A DNA stretch of 21,873 nt, taken from NCBI GenBank assembly GCA_003427395.1, contig BFEA01000062.1, positions 1,549,265 to 1,571,137 of the forward strand, given 5' to 3'. Below the pieces are notes generated by a model that had not been told where the DNA came from, ran no database searches, and was given only the letters and a program-made list of their open reading frames with translations. This document shows, in pieces, positions 1-10,051 of the stretch. The translations under genes were made by a program, and so were the position numbers. This DNA is from Chara braunii. Its lineage: Eukaryota; Streptophyta; Charophyceae; Charales; Characeae. The first letter of the stretch is position 1. Each line of letters begins with the position of its first letter.

Positions 1-97
1 ATAATGAACACACTTTGTCTCTATGCAGTACCGTATCATGAGGACCATAATGAACACACTTTGTCTCTATGCAGAACCATACCATGAGATAGGAACC
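1..97. repeat. 46-bp tandem repeat at the 3' end of the left LINE
   Basis: Two copies of a unit beginning ATAATGAACACACTTTGTCT lie head to tail at 1-46 and 47-97. The second copy is slightly longer and diverges after GCAGAACCATACC. In the orientation of the LINE (minus strand) this is the extreme 3' end. The final in-frame stop of ORF2 (67-69) falls inside the second unit. Short tandem units at a LINE 3' end are common and may act in reverse-transcriptase recognition; that role is inference. The array may continue beyond the window start. Confidence 0.75.
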
Positions 98-1083
98 ATT
101 GTCTGCTGATTAGCAGGAAAGGGGTCAGGGAAATCGGCAGCGGTTCTCAGAGGAATTATGGGATCCACTGCAGTCCAATCATTGAAAAATAGCCTATAGT
201 TCCTGTTGAGAGCGACATCATCACTTGATTGGGCGCCTTCCTAAGCCACCTTACCCATTTTTCCTCCCTGTTCCTCCCCAAGCCAGCCTTTATTAAAATT
301 TTTGATATATTCAAGGATTTTTTTTTTCTGTGAAAGAAACTGAATCTTCTCTTTGGTCAATTCCCACTGAATTTTGATATCAGTTTGTATCTGTTCCTTA
401 ATACTCTCGGTGAATTTATGCCCATCCAGTCTGACTCTCTCCCATTCATGAGTACATCTTCTTCTCCAAATGGCCCAAATAATTGCTCTTCTACTTAAGA
501 TAAACAAATTTTGTGTGAATTCATCGTAAGGTATGACAGTCCATTCTTCCAACAGCAAAGGTTTCCATCCCCATGGCCATTTATCAGTCACCTCCAACCG
601 AGTCTATATTCTGTCCCACCATCTTCATAGCCATACTGAGCTAGGACATTGTAGGAAAATATGCTCAATAGTTTCTGCTATGGATCTACTTGGGAAGGCT
701 GATATACAAAATTTACACCAAGGCTTGGCTAAACCTTGGCTATCCAAAGAGGTTCTGTCTATTATCCAATCATTGGTTGGGAGGCATCTATGTTCAATCT
801 GCCATTGAAGCGAGGCTATTTTTGCAGGCTTAATCTTCTTGTTTTGGAACCATTTGATGTTTCTAAATTCGTTCTTGCCTAGGTTCAGGTGATCTATCCA
901 TCTTTGTGTGACTCTGTCTTTGAGATTAATTCTTGGTCTTAACATTCTATATGTTGATTTAACTGTGAGAGTGTGTAATGTTCTTGTGAAGTTCCTCTTA
1001 CCTTTGCACTCGATCCCCATTTTCATTCCTGTGGGTCTAGCGGGAGGAATTGAATGGGTGTGCCTGGGCGGAAGGCAAACCAA
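67..1083 (-). pseudogene. LINE ORF2 C-terminus: zinc-binding RT-associated domain (zf-RVT type)
   Basis: One frame reads from about 1083 to a stop at 67-69, interrupted by TGA at 625-627, TAG at 604-606 and TAG at 241-243. The first part has the zinc-binding pattern WCKFC ... EHIFLQC (CX2C and HX4C) that follows the reverse transcriptase in plant LINEs. It is preceded by VKSTYRMLRPR and SLQWQIEHRCLPTNDWI. The plus-strand LINE fragment at 11606-12713 aligns along its whole length, including a shared tail motif RLFFNDWT ... DFPDPFP here read from about 200 to 115. That homology shows the coding frame continues past the stop at 241. The domain probably binds nucleic acid during target-primed reverse transcription. 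Entry from the upstream segment needs a frame change near 1023-1060. Confidence 0.8.
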
Positions 1084-2345
1084 GAGTTGTTGTCCTGTAA
1101 GACCCTGATTCTAAAGAGTTGTTCAGATGTCACTGTACTGACTCCAATTGGGTCACTCATGGTTAACTCATTATTGATTCTGAGATCAAAAAGGGTGATT
1201 AGAATGTCACCATTCCTCTCCATATGAAAGATATTACCAATCACTTGATGATCTTCCTTTATAATTACCCAGTCATTGGTTCTGAACCTAGGACCCTTTT
1301 TAAGGATTAAGGTCCAACTTATTGGGATTAAATCTAAAATCTTATCAAGAGCGGCCTCCGCATGATAACAATATCTCAATTTCTCCTGAAGTTTATTGTG
1401 AGAGATCCAGTCATTGGTAACTATGTCCCATATGTCCCTTACTCTGATTACACCTTTCGTGACCCAACCTTTCCAAGGTGAGTCTTTGCAATGAAGAGTG
1501 CACCCTTGTGAATCCCTGATCCAAATGTTATTGAAAAGCGGTTGCCTACTGACCTTCTCCCACCTTTTTGGGGGCACCTTGTCAGTAAGCGGGAGCTTCC
1601 TCCATGTTTTAATAAGATTGGGTCAGAAAGGATCTTTAGTAAGATCTGCTCTAGCAGCTTCCTTATTGGATAGGTGGGAACCCTCTGTCATTGTCCTTCT
1701 AGCTCGGGGTATAGTCCAGGCTCTGTTTTCCAACCATGTCAACGGCTCAACTTCATCAACTGTAGGAGGAGCTAATCTCTTTATCTGTTCCAAAGCTAAC
1801 CCATTCCATGGGGTCTGAGGATTAAATAACAATCTTTTAATCCATTGAATAGACAGGGTCATAGCCTGGAGGGTGGGATCAATGATACAAAGTCCTCCAC
1901 TCGATTTGGGTTGTATGATAGATGACCATGCCACTCTACTGATCACATTTTTTGTCTCATGGTTGCCCCTCCACAGGAAGGCTCTTAATTGTTATTGAAA
2001 AACTTTGATTGTTGCTTTTTCTAATGCCCAAATAGCTGACTTATACCATATCGATGCTAGAACTACATTATTAATTGCCAGAGATCTTTCAAAAATAGAT
2101 GTATGCTTATTCTTCCATGTATTTAATTTTGAACAAGCATTTTGCAAAATCCATTCATTGTTTGTTGCAGGCTTTCCTTCTGCTGAAAGATTAATTCCGA
2201 ATACCCTTACCGGTGTCTCTTTAGATAACCAGGAGATTTTAGGAACTTCTGGGGGTCTAACACCTTGATGATGGATCCACCATCCCAGTGTTTTGTTACC
2301 CCAGTTAATCCTCATATCAGAAAGTCTACAAAAACGTTCCATCAT
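1023..2345 (-). pseudogene. LINE ORF2 segment between the RT palm and the zinc domain (thumb/connection)
   Basis: A single frame, different from that of the RT palm, runs from 2345 to 1023 with stops at 1992-1994 (TAA) and 1623-1625. It begins with MRINWGNKTLG, which corresponds to the conserved INW(G)K motif after the FADD box of plant LINE reverse transcriptases. It continues with LNTWKNK and LERSLAINNVVL-like thumb sequence, then LWRG and SSGGLCIIDP, which are common in plant LINE connections. The TGA at 1023 falls where the related plus-strand copy has Trp (LEWRW). The frameshift joining this segment to the RT palm lies at about 2350-2365. It has no separate enzymatic function. Confidence 0.75.
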
Positions 2346-2350
2346 ATTCC

Positions 2351-3136
2351 TTAAAGCTTCAGATTCTCATGGGATGTTTCTATCATGATAGATAAGTCAT
2401 CAGCAAAAAGGGAGCAAACAGGGATCGTCTCCTCTGGTATGCTAGTAACTTAAATTTTCTTGATGTCCTTGTTCTTACGCAGGTTAGCCGCTAGGGCTTC
2501 CATGATTATCACAAAAAGAAAAGGGGCAATAGGGTCCCTTTGTCTCACTGACCTCTTGAGACTGAATGGAGGGGCCACATTCTCATTTATTATTACCCTA
2601 GTAGTAGCTTTTTGATGCATTATCTCCACCCATTTCCTAAAACAAGGACCAAAGTTCATTTTTTCAAGGCATTTATCCAGGAATGTCCAATCCACATGGT
2701 CATACGCTTTTTCAAAATCAATAAAAATAAAAGTCGTATTATGTTTGGATTGTCTAGGGATTTTAATCAATTCATTAACCAGGAGAATATTATCTTGAAT
2801 GCTCCTTCCTGTTATAAAGTCTGTTTGTGCTGGGTGAATAATATCAGAAATAACGTTAGTTAGTCGATCAGCTAAGACCTTAGCCACTAACTTGTACACA
2901 ACTGTCAATAGAGTTATAGGACAATAATTTTTTTAATTTGATTTATCTCCTTTTTTGTAAATGAGGGTAATGACCCCTTCATTTACTATCTCCCCCATCT
3001 CCCCTGTGGCCCATACTGAGTCATAAAATTCCATTAAATCCTGCGAAAGAGTATTTCACATACTTTCTCAGAATTCTTTTGGTAACCCATCAATCCCTGG
3101 TGTTTTTTGCTCTTCCATTAGAATCAGCGCTTTTCA
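2351..3136 (-). pseudogene. LINE ORF2 reverse transcriptase palm/fingers
   Basis: Same frame as the endonuclease segment, broken by stops at 3134, 3068, 3056, 2933, 2450 and 2351. Recognisable RT blocks in order are GIDGLPKEF, YKKGDKSN, NYCPITLL, ADRLTNVI, QTDFITGRSIQDNILL, FIDFEKAYDHVDW (first catalytic Asp), SVRQRDPIAPFLF and LFADDLSIM. The FADD box is at 2396-2407. The enzyme copies LINE RNA into DNA at a nicked target. QRD replaces the usual QGD before the PxxPxLF block, so the active site is altered in addition to the stops. The longest unbroken stretch is 2450-2908 (152 codons). Confidence 0.9.
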
Positions 3137-4684
3137 TACTTCGTCTTTGGTTATAGGCTTCTCCATTTCTTCTCTTTGCTTTGCTGATATTTTCTTAGTC
3201 ATTGGCAATAAAAATTCCTCAATCTCTTCCTTGTGTCGACTTTTGGGAATGTCGCTATTTTTGGGTGTAAATAAATTTTTGAAGAAGTTTCTAGCTATCT
3301 TAGTGCAGGATGCAGTTAAGGTAGCTAGGGGCTCATCTGTATACAGTGGGTTAGATAGTGCTTCTATTGTGGTTTTTCCTAAATTGACTTTGGTCATTGC
3401 AAAAAATATGGCATCCATACTTCCTTCCATTTGATGCTTCTTCATTTTCCCCCTTATTCTTATTCCTTGCCAACGATATTCCATATATTTCAATAACTGA
3501 TCTTCGACTTCTTGAACTTCGTTGGCCAAGTCAGCTAGTTTTTCTGGATTTATATTCTCAGTTTCTATTTGTTGGAGATCATATATCCTTTTATGAAGAT
3601 TAGCTTCGTCCATATGTCTTTGTTTAGCCAGGGCTTTAGAATATTCATTGCATTTACGACCTAGGAACGCTAGACCGTTGTTGAACCACTGAATATCATT
3701 TTGGATGAGTGGTTTCTGCTTCCTCCATAATTCCCACACATCCTTAAGGAATTGTTTAAAACTATTTTTTTTCATATGATTCGTATTAAGCCTATAGTAT
3801 CCTCTCCCCTGATCCGGTTTCTTCTTGAATGAAAAGACCGCCACACACATCGAGTGGTCCAACCCAGGAAAAGGACTATGGGGGAGGATAGCCGCTAATT
3901 GTAATGCTCCTTGTAATTCCTCTGAAACTAGAATTAGGTCAATTCTTGATCTCGTTGTTTGTCTGGCTTGATTTTTTCTGAAACGAGAATAGGTTTTTGC
4001 TTGGGGATTTAATCGCCTAAATGAGTCAAAAAGATTGACTGAGGCACAAAGATTAGAGATAATAGCCTCATCGTCTATGATATAGGGGGAACAGGGAGAG
4101 GGGATGTGCCATCTATCCAGTGAGCGGTCCGGTGCCGCATTAAAATCTCCTGCGATAATGATAGGTATTCCTGTGGGCAAATGAGGGAGAATTCCTTCAA
4201 AAAAACTTTGCCTCTCCCGGACTTCATTAGGGTCATATACACATAGAATACCGGCTGTTTCTAGTTCTATCTCAGCTAGAATATAGACCCATCTGCCTTC
4301 CAATTGATCTGCCTCCCAATTTATAACTTCTATCTTAGTATTTGGGGGGAGCCATATAGCCACTCCCGCACTACCCACCTTAGGTGTATATGCTGTATAA
4401 GCCATGTGGGGCCAGATTTCCTTCTGTATATAGTTATGGTGATCACTGTTCATCAAATGGGTCTCCTGAATACAAATGACATCTGGCCAAGATCTGCCGT
4501 TCACCCCTTTCATCATTTCATAAATAGTTTGTCTCTTACTCTGTTTGGCCGATGCGAGACCATTTACATTGATCGATCTTAGATCTAGATCTGCATTCCT
4601 CTTGAGCAGTTTCCAATTCTTGTCCTTGTTATAAAGTGTATCTATAAGGTTTACTTCACCCATAAGAACAAAAAACAATTCCAC
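3134..4684 (-). pseudogene. LINE ORF2 N-terminus: APE-type endonuclease plus linker
   Basis: An uninterrupted 516-codon frame that is the N-terminal third of ORF2. It ends at a TGA (3134) inside the protein. Endonuclease motifs in order are SINVNGLA (residues 37-44), IQETHL (72-77, metal-binding Glu), AGDFNAAPD (178-186), SRIDLILVS (246-254) and LDHSMCV (275-281, catalytic Asp-His). All expected active-site residues appear present, so this domain alone could still be competent. It nicks the target strand to prime reverse transcription. Residues of about 290-516 are the charged, probably helical linker before the RT. The start at 4684 is the first ATG in the frame; conserved sequence begins only at about residue 33, so the true start may be further in. 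The stop of the preceding ORF is 69 bp upstream. Confidence 0.9.
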
Positions 4685-4752
4685 TGCTCATGTGTGAAGA
4701 TAGTGATTTAGACTAGAGACTCCCATGTACCCTTATCAAGAGCTCCCCCATT

Positions 4753-5934
4753 TTAAAGGAGGTGTTTCTTGAGAAGGCCCAAGAGTAAGGCTACAACATC
4801 ATCTTCAGACCAGAACTGATCAGCTTTGATCTTCTGAATCCTAAGATCTCTGAGAGATTCGTCCCCTAGCCACTTCAGATTGACTGGATCCCCTGCCCTG
4901 TATCTTAGGAATATATCCCTATATGAGATTCTCTGGGGTTCCTTGATTATCATGCAAGTGGCCCATCCGCCTGGGGGAAGATTTCTTTCAATAAACTTCT
5001 TAGATTCTGTTTTGAAAATAGTTTTCCCGACAGGTCCCCCTGTTAGAAAAGAGAGGGAAAGACTGGGGGACGTCATACCGTGGATAGTCAAGCCACCATA
5101 CTGAGAACCAGTTATCTCTATGAGCCCCACTTCCCACTTTCCGTCGTTGCATCGAACCAGGAAAATTGCATTGCCCAATTTAGAGAGGGGTTGAACCTCC
5201 AAATCCAGTCTAGATTTGAACTTTTGTCTCCGATTTATTAGATCCAGGGGGGGAGGCTGGGCAGGTGATGTGGGTACTTCATCTGCTGTACCAGAGGTAA
5301 GATCAATCTCATTCTCTAATTGAGCAGCTTCTATCTTGTGATCTTTTCGGCCCCTCCCCTTTACCTCTGATTCTTCAGTTCCAACCTTTGATCCCATGCC
5401 TCCTTCCAAATCCCCCTCTGACTCTCTGCTGTCCAAAACTAGCAGTGACGATTTAGTTTTTTCTTGTGGTTTCTCTGAAAGCACAACAAATTTTGTTTCC
5501 CCTGTCAGAGTCGAAGTGATAGTCGTTGTTACTCCTTTCTCCGAAAAGATGAGACTCCCCGCCACAACAGTTTTTGAGGCGTGGTTCTCTGGGCTCAAAA
5601 GGCTACCAGTTATATCCGTCTTTAAGACCTGGTCCTCAATAACCAAGAGGTTCGAAGGTTGTACATTGAGGACTATGTTCCTTGTATCTGCATTATCACA
5701 AGAGTCCTGGGAAGAGGACTGTGTCTGTGTTTCCTGCCCAGACTCAAAACTGGTGGTCTCTTGCGGAAGCTCCGAAGTGGCGTGACCACCATTCTGACTC
5801 TGCATGTCTTGTGTACTACTACTTTCCATTGATCCCGAAGATTGCCCTGTATCAGTGTCTTCCGGCTCTTTGCTCGTGTGCTGCCTTGATTTCTTTTTCC
5901 TCGATTGCCAGGGTGTAAGCACGAGATTCTTCAT
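4753..5934 (-). CDS. Intact 393-aa ORF of unknown function between ORF1 and ORF2 of the LINE
   Basis: This is the only long unbroken protein of the element after the endonuclease segment. The N-terminal ~235 residues are low complexity: a short basic patch (SRKKKSRQ, 11-18), then Ser/Gln/Glu/Thr-rich acidic sequence, probably disordered. Residues from about 235 to 393 look globular: QKFKSRLDLE, NAIFLVRCNDGKWEVGLIE, GGLTIHGMTSPSLSLSF, PPGGWATCMIIKEP, YRDIFLRYRAGDPVNLKWLG and a hydrophobic C-terminus VVALLLGLLKKHLL. I do not recognise the fold. It starts 91 bp after the likely ORF1 stop (6025) and ends 69 bp before the first ATG of ORF2. A third LINE ORF, a split C-terminal part of ORF1, or a captured gene are all possible. 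Confidence 0.65.
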   Translation of the reverse strand: MKNLVLTPWQSRKKKSRQHTSKEPEDTDTGQSSGSMESSSTQDMQSQNGGHATSELPQETTSFESGQETQTQSSSQDSCDNADTRNIVLNVQPSNLLVIEDQVLKTDITGSLLSPENHASKTVVAGSLIFSEKGVTTTITSTLTGETKFVVLSEKPQEKTKSSLLVLDSRESEGDLEGGMGSKVGTEESEVKGRGRKDHKIEAAQLENEIDLTSGTADEVPTSPAQPPPLDLINRRQKFKSRLDLEVQPLSKLGNAIFLVRCNDGKWEVGLIEITGSQYGGLTIHGMTSPSLSLSFLTGGPVGKTIFKTESKKFIERNLPPGGWATCMIIKEPQRISYRDIFLRYRAGDPVNLKWLGDESLRDLRIQKIKADQFWSEDDVVALLLGLLKKHLL

Positions 5935-6476
5935 TCATTTTTTTGAAAATTTTCTCTTTATAGTTTTTCCATTATAAGTAGCAATGGACTGTGATACACG
6001 AGTCTGGGGATAACTCTGTTTCCTTCAAGCACGCTCCTTGAGTCTTCTTTTCCCTCCTGTGTGACCCTGTATCTTATGTACCTTAGAAATAGATGAGTCA
6101 GAAGGGATGTTCATTTGCTGCGACAGAATGTGTAGCATTCTGTTGCTCGCTATCTGCCAATCAACGTCCCTTTGAGACCATACTGCAGGGTGACCTTAAG
6201 ACTGTCACTCTGTACCAAAATAGCAAGGATTTGTTCCTTAGTAGAGTCTCAGAATTCCTTACCCTCCCCAGCGTGCTCAAATTTGAGGTTACTAATTACC
6301 CATTCAGCGACAAATTGAAGTCGCTGCTGCAGATTGGTGGCCGGAGCGTGAGACTGTTCTCCCTCTCCCATATCTGCAAGTGGAATTGCAGAGACGGGGG
6401 CTTGTTCCACCTCCATGTGCTCTGTTGCAAAAACATTCTGTAATGGGTCTATTTCCATGGGAGTTCCTTGTTTCTC

Positions 6477-6590
6477 CTCTTGCAAAAAAGTGTTCTCTTC
6501 GTTCCCCTGTGGACCACTACCGTACACCTGCACCTCTTGCAGAAGAGTGTTCTCTTCGTTCCCCTGTGGACCACTATCATATGCCTGCAA
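6477..6590. repeat. 57-bp tandem duplication in LINE ORF1
   Basis: Units 6477-6533 and 6534-6590 both begin CTCTTGCA and share AGTGTTCTCTTCGTTCCCCT. Because 57 is a multiple of three, the duplication adds exactly 19 residues, each with the core SGPQGNEENT, and keeps the reading frame. This suggests it arose while the frame was still under selection. Confidence 0.8.
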
Positions 6591-6916
6591 CTGAGGTAGT
6601 TCTGGTGGTGGAGGCAGCAACAGCAAAGGTTCTTGCAATGTATCTGAGGATAGTGACGTCACTGTGTGTGTGAGTGAGAGAAACTGCTGTGGCGTCTCCT
6701 TCTGTTGTGACCAGTTTGACGGGGTCTGCTGCAATTGCTGGTGAAGGTGCAACTGCTGTTGCTGCTGGAGATGTTGTGGATGCTCTTGAAGGTGAGCGGC
6801 ATGTCGTACCATTTGTTGGTTTAATTTTAATTAATTCCACGATTATTTTTTGCTTTGACTACTTTCCATTCCATCTCAGCTTTATTTTGATTCTTCTGCA
6901 GGTACCCCTCTAGTGC

Positions 6917-7020
6917 TGGTCCTACCGATGTACCCCCACCCACCTTATTACCCTGCAGACCTTGCTGCTGTCCTTCTGGAGGTGGTCCTACCATTGTACC
7001 CCCTCCTTCTTGATTCCCTT
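6917..7020. repeat. 69-bp imperfect direct repeat in the Gly/Gln-rich part of ORF1
   Basis: GGTCCTACC followed by a TGTACCCCC-like core recurs at 6917 and 6986, each followed by CTTGCTG blocks. On the minus strand it codes two copies of a GGGTxVGPxxEG segment of 23 residues. The frame is preserved. Confidence 0.6.
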
Positions 7021-7354
7021 GCTGGCCTTGTTGCTGACCCTGTTGTCCAGCTTTATCATTGTGCTTGTTTGTCTATTCAGCAGGGCACTTGTGGCTTATC
7101 TTTGATGTTTTCGTCTTACTGTGTTGCCCCGCATGCTGCGTTTGTTGGTTCATGGGATTTTGGAGTGGATGGGGAGGTGGAGGGGGGTGATGGGACCCAT
7201 TCTGCTGGCGGCCTTGCGGTCTTTCGGGGGTCACCCCTCCCCTCCCAATACCATCCACTGGGAATTCCCATATGATTCAGTTCCTCATTATAGACCCAAC
7301 CATCGTATCCTAGGATCATTGGAATCCACCGGTGGGGCCTCTGGGGATCTCTTT

Positions 7355-7980
7355 TCAGCTTTGTTCCGGTGAGACTGGGTGCTGAGGATGCATAGGGCAC
7401 GCAAATTCCGTACTTAGGTGTCCATATGCCTTGCATTTGAAACACCAAGGACGAAATTTGTGCGCCGTGTGAATCTGGAAAATCTTCCCTCCCATCTTAT
7501 ACGGAATGATATCATCTAATGAGAATGACTGATCTTTTTGAAGATCAATTGCCAGCATTAGATAATCATCCCTCTTTGCCACATAGGATGGGAGGGGGTC
7601 AATGAAGTCCACAATTTTGAAATGCTGACCAAAATCATGGACAAACGCAGTCTGAACCTCAATGGGAATGTGACGCAGTTCAACCCAATATTGTTCTTTC
7701 ATCAGTTGGTCTCTCCTCTCTTCTGACTAATTTTTTTAGGTTGCCAAGGATAAATTCTTACCTGTGAGCTATCCTGCGAAGTTTTCCAAAATAGCTTTTT
7801 CCATCCATCTATCTGCGCTTTGTCCTTCTAAAAAAGATAGAGGATGGTAAAGACTGTAGGAGTGATTGGCTATATGAGGAAGAACTCTGATACTGCTTCT
7901 TCACTGCCCTTCAATTCCTGTAGTCTTCTGCAGATCCACTTAATTTTGTCATTAGTGGATCGATAGGCAGCCTTGTCATA
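7355..7980 (-). pseudogene. LINE ORF1 central RNA-binding (DUF4283-like) segment and zinc knuckle
   Basis: From about 7980 the minus strand reads YDKAAYRSTNDKIKWICRRL, then stops, then SSQVRIYPWQPKK, then an open 115-codon frame (7702-7355). That frame contains YWVELRHIPIEVQTAFVHDF, VAKRDDYLMLAIDL and WCFKCKAYGHLSTEFAC. The order helical block, W-x-P block, IPIEV block, LAIDL strand and CCHC knuckle is that of gag-like plant LINE ORF1 proteins, which coat LINE RNA. The knuckle reads CX2CX4HX6C, two residues longer than the usual HX4C spacing. Stops and frame changes near 7983, 7862, 7828 and 7703 break it. Assignment to DUF4283 is by pattern only. Confidence 0.6.
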
Positions 7981-7986
7981 GAAAAT

Positions 7987-8884
7987 CTAATTATTAGCGT
8001 GTCGGACATAGATCTCATCCCTCCTGGCCAATTTTTCTACCGGGTAGGATTTCATCAACATTTTCCTCCCTCCCTGATCTATCACTTTCTGTTCAGAGGG
8101 AAGAAGGAAGAGGGAGAGAAAAAAAGCTCTGGCCGACGATAAATTACGAAGGGGGATTTTTAGTTCTTCTGTCGGTATTCCAGGTGGTCCTATCAGGGCT
8201 CTCGGAACATTCAGAGTTTTGTCCTGCATTGTCTTTCGTACTCTCTTAGCCCACGTCGGGGCCGATTGAGCAGGCTGCGAAGAGGACTGAGCAGGCTGCG
8301 AAGAGGACTGTGACGATTGCGACTCATGATTATTCTCTTCCGATGGTTGAGCTTGGGTACCTCTGCTCGAGAATAAAGTCTGGTCTAGCCTTTCCTCTTT
8401 TGTTAACATCTCCTCATCTTCGTGAGTTGCTTCTGTCCAATCGTCTTCTTTTGAGATCTGACCATTTTCAGAAATTTTCCGCGGTGAAGATACCTGTGAG
8501 TTCCTTTGGTCATTTTCCTGATTCCCAACCAAAAGGGTTTTCTCTGTACCTGTCACTGCTGCTGATGAGTCTCTCTCTCCCTTTTGTGCAACAGATGTGA
8601 TCGAAAGTGATGCTTTTGAAAGAGTCTGGGTTCCTGGCCGGTCTTTGGGATCTATTATCATGAGTACTGTTCTTTCTGGCTCCTTGTCATTATACCCTTG
8701 ATTCGATTTTGGGCTATCATAGGTACCTGTTCCCCTCCAGGCCTGCTGTATGGCGAGGAACTGAGTTGCCTCAACACATTGTGTCTCATTGCTCCTTGAT
8801 AGAAGAGGAGGGATCCTCCTCCTCTTGCTCTCTTCAAGGGCATTGAATTGATTCTCATCATCTTCTTTTTCCTGAGATCAACAG
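7987..8884 (-). pseudogene. LINE ORF1 N-terminal part, acidic and Ser/Gln-rich
   Basis: An open frame begins after a TGA at about 8884 and reads QEKEDDENQFNALEES, a typical start-region motif (NxFxxL) of plant LINE ORF1 proteins. It then runs through SKRRRIPPLL to a 224-codon stretch (8661-7987) rich in Ser, Gln and Glu. This includes a SQPAQSS duplication and a block RALIGPPGIPTEELKIPLR. It ends YPVEKLARRDEIYVRHANN before a stop. No ATG precedes ENQFNALEE in this frame; the first ATG is at 8661. The true start may be lost, upstream in another frame, or supplied by splicing: a CTCAG acceptor-like site sits just before it. Confidence 0.6.
8268..8309. repeat. 21-bp perfect tandem duplication
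   Basis: GAGCAGGCTGCGAAGAGGAC followed by T occurs at 8268-8288 and again at 8289-8309. On the minus strand it codes a seven-residue Gln/Ser/Pro/Ala repeat in ORF1. Confidence 0.9.
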
Positions 8885-9390
8885 AAATAAATCAGAGTAA
8901 TTATAACCTCAGGCGTCTGGTTCTTTACAGATGTACCTAATGTGATGATTTGCAATAGATGTGGTCCAACAGAAATAAGAAAGAAGAGGGGAATATAAAT
9001 AGAGGGATAAATAGAGAGAAGAGGAACAAAAACCGAAAGCAATAAACAGTCGCAGGTAAATAGGGCAAGAAAAGGAAGGAAAGTTAGAACAGAGTGTCAG
9101 GGGGAATTGAGCTGAGTGCGATAAAGTGAAGAGGTAGGATGGAATGAAAAGGTAGGATATAGAAGGACAGGGGGGGAAATTATGAAGAGTTGAGTAGTAT
9201 TGGATGAGGAGAAAGAGTAACACAACGTCGAGGGGGATTTGAAATGGGAAAAAGAAAAGGCTAAAAAAGCTAATACAGCAGGTCAGGGGGAGATTTGAAT
9301 CACTGAGGACTATGAAGTGGGAAAAAAAAGGCTAAAAAAGCTAACACAGCAGGTCGGGGGGAGATTTGAATCACTGAGGAATGATGAGAA
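8885..9390 (-). other. Presumed 5' untranslated/promoter region of the left LINE
   Basis: No protein-coding signal is seen on either strand. The plus strand is strongly purine-rich (runs such as AGAAAGAAGAGGGGAATATA). On the LINE strand this is a pyrimidine-rich leader. It contains the 71-bp repeat described separately. Purine/pyrimidine asymmetry and tandem repeats are usual in LINE 5' ends, which often act as internal promoters. The role is inferred from position. Confidence 0.4.
9241..9380. repeat. Tandem repeat, about 71 bp, in the LINE 5' region
   Basis: Units at 9241-9309 and 9314-9380 share GGCTAAAAAAGCTAA, ACAGCAGGTC, GGGGGAGATTTGAATCACTG and AGGA. A partial third copy of the GGGGGATTTGAA block precedes them at about 9224-9242. 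Repeated 5' monomers are known in several LINE families and can each carry promoter activity. That role here is inference. Confidence 0.8.
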
Positions 9391-9644
9391 TAAGAATAAG
9401 AACCAGAATTATAATTAGGCTAGGAATATCTTTACTCGTGATTCGATTATTGTTGACGAAAAATAGAATGTTCTGATTTATCCAGATTGATTAATGCTCA
9501 TTCGGTTGATTCAGTTGATTTTGTTTCCAATTGATTGCTGGTTTGAAGGTTTGGCTTCCCTTGAAAAACAAACAAGGGGGTGGAACATCTGGGGGAACGT
9601 CTGGGTTGGGAAAGGTGGGAGATAGCTGTATAGGGCAGGCGTCT

Positions 9645-9758
9645 TATAAATACCTCCCTCTGTCTCCTGTTGTAGTTGTGTCCTTATGTCGTTCGTAAGC
9701 TTCCACCTACCACCCGCAGAATGTGACGTTATGCATGCCGCTCCAGATTGATATAAAG
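9645..9758 (+). promoter_or_regulatory. Two TATA-like boxes with the same downstream motif
   Basis: TATAAATA at 9645-9652 and TATAAAG at 9752-9758 are each followed directly by CCTCCCTC, 107 bp apart. The shared downstream octamer suggests a duplicated core-promoter-like unit. No transcript or coding frame can be tied to either. Confidence 0.3.
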
Positions 9759-10051
9759 CCTCCCTCCTTGGCCTACGCGTTCATTCCTACCAGCTTAAAA
9801 TACCCTATTGTTCAACTATGACAAGGCAAATGAGAGAGTGTATTGTCAACCCCTAGTTTCTCAATATTCTCCCCTAAAATCCCTCGTATCGTCGTTCGCA
9901 GTTTGCCAGTTAGAGTCTGTATTCCCGACTCATTCCAACAACCTCCCTGGTATCGACGAACCCAATTTTACCACTATGAGATACAATTGGCTATCGAGAG
10001 AGAAGGGAAATCTATCAGTCTTGATCATTATCTACTACGACTCATTCCATG

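Larger units (their letters stand above)
6025..7354 (-). pseudogene. LINE ORF1 C-terminal part: Pro/Gln/Gly-rich linker and basic tail
   Basis: Several overlapping frames carry obviously related low-complexity coding sequence. It starts with a Pro/His-rich stretch (SHHPPPPPHPL, about 7200-7170), then a Gln/Gly-rich repeat ending in AEMEWKVVKAKNN (about 7060-6850), then a poly-Gln/His stretch and a 19-residue duplication (6812-6249). The protein continues with EQILAILVQSDSLKVTLQYG and finishes with GGKRRLKERA before a TGA at 6025-6027. Frame changes occur near 7355, 7120, 6845 and 6150, and stops at 6246-6248 and beyond. The basic tail suits an RNA-binding ORF1 protein. Exact joins are uncertain. 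Confidence 0.55.
1..9390 (-). mobile_element. Decayed non-LTR retrotransposon (LINE, plant L1/RTE-like) on the minus strand
   Basis: Read right to left, the element has a 5' region with internal repeats (8885-9390), a gag-like ORF1 (8884-6025), an extra ORF (5934-4753) and ORF2 (4684-67) with endonuclease, reverse transcriptase and C-terminal zinc-binding domain. This domain order defines an APE-type LINE. ORF1 and ORF2 carry many in-frame stops and several frameshifts, so the copy is not autonomous. The 3' end is at or beyond the window start, so a target-site duplication cannot be tested. The right boundary near 9390 is a guess from where the 5' repeats end. Confidence 0.85.

Noticed and set aside
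1-97. CRISPR-like or satellite array
   Set aside because: Only two units with no spacers; better explained as a LINE 3' tandem repeat.
9948-9958. TGGTATCGACG resembling a primer binding site
   Set aside because: Only the first eight bases fit the tRNA-Met complement and no LTR end precedes it.
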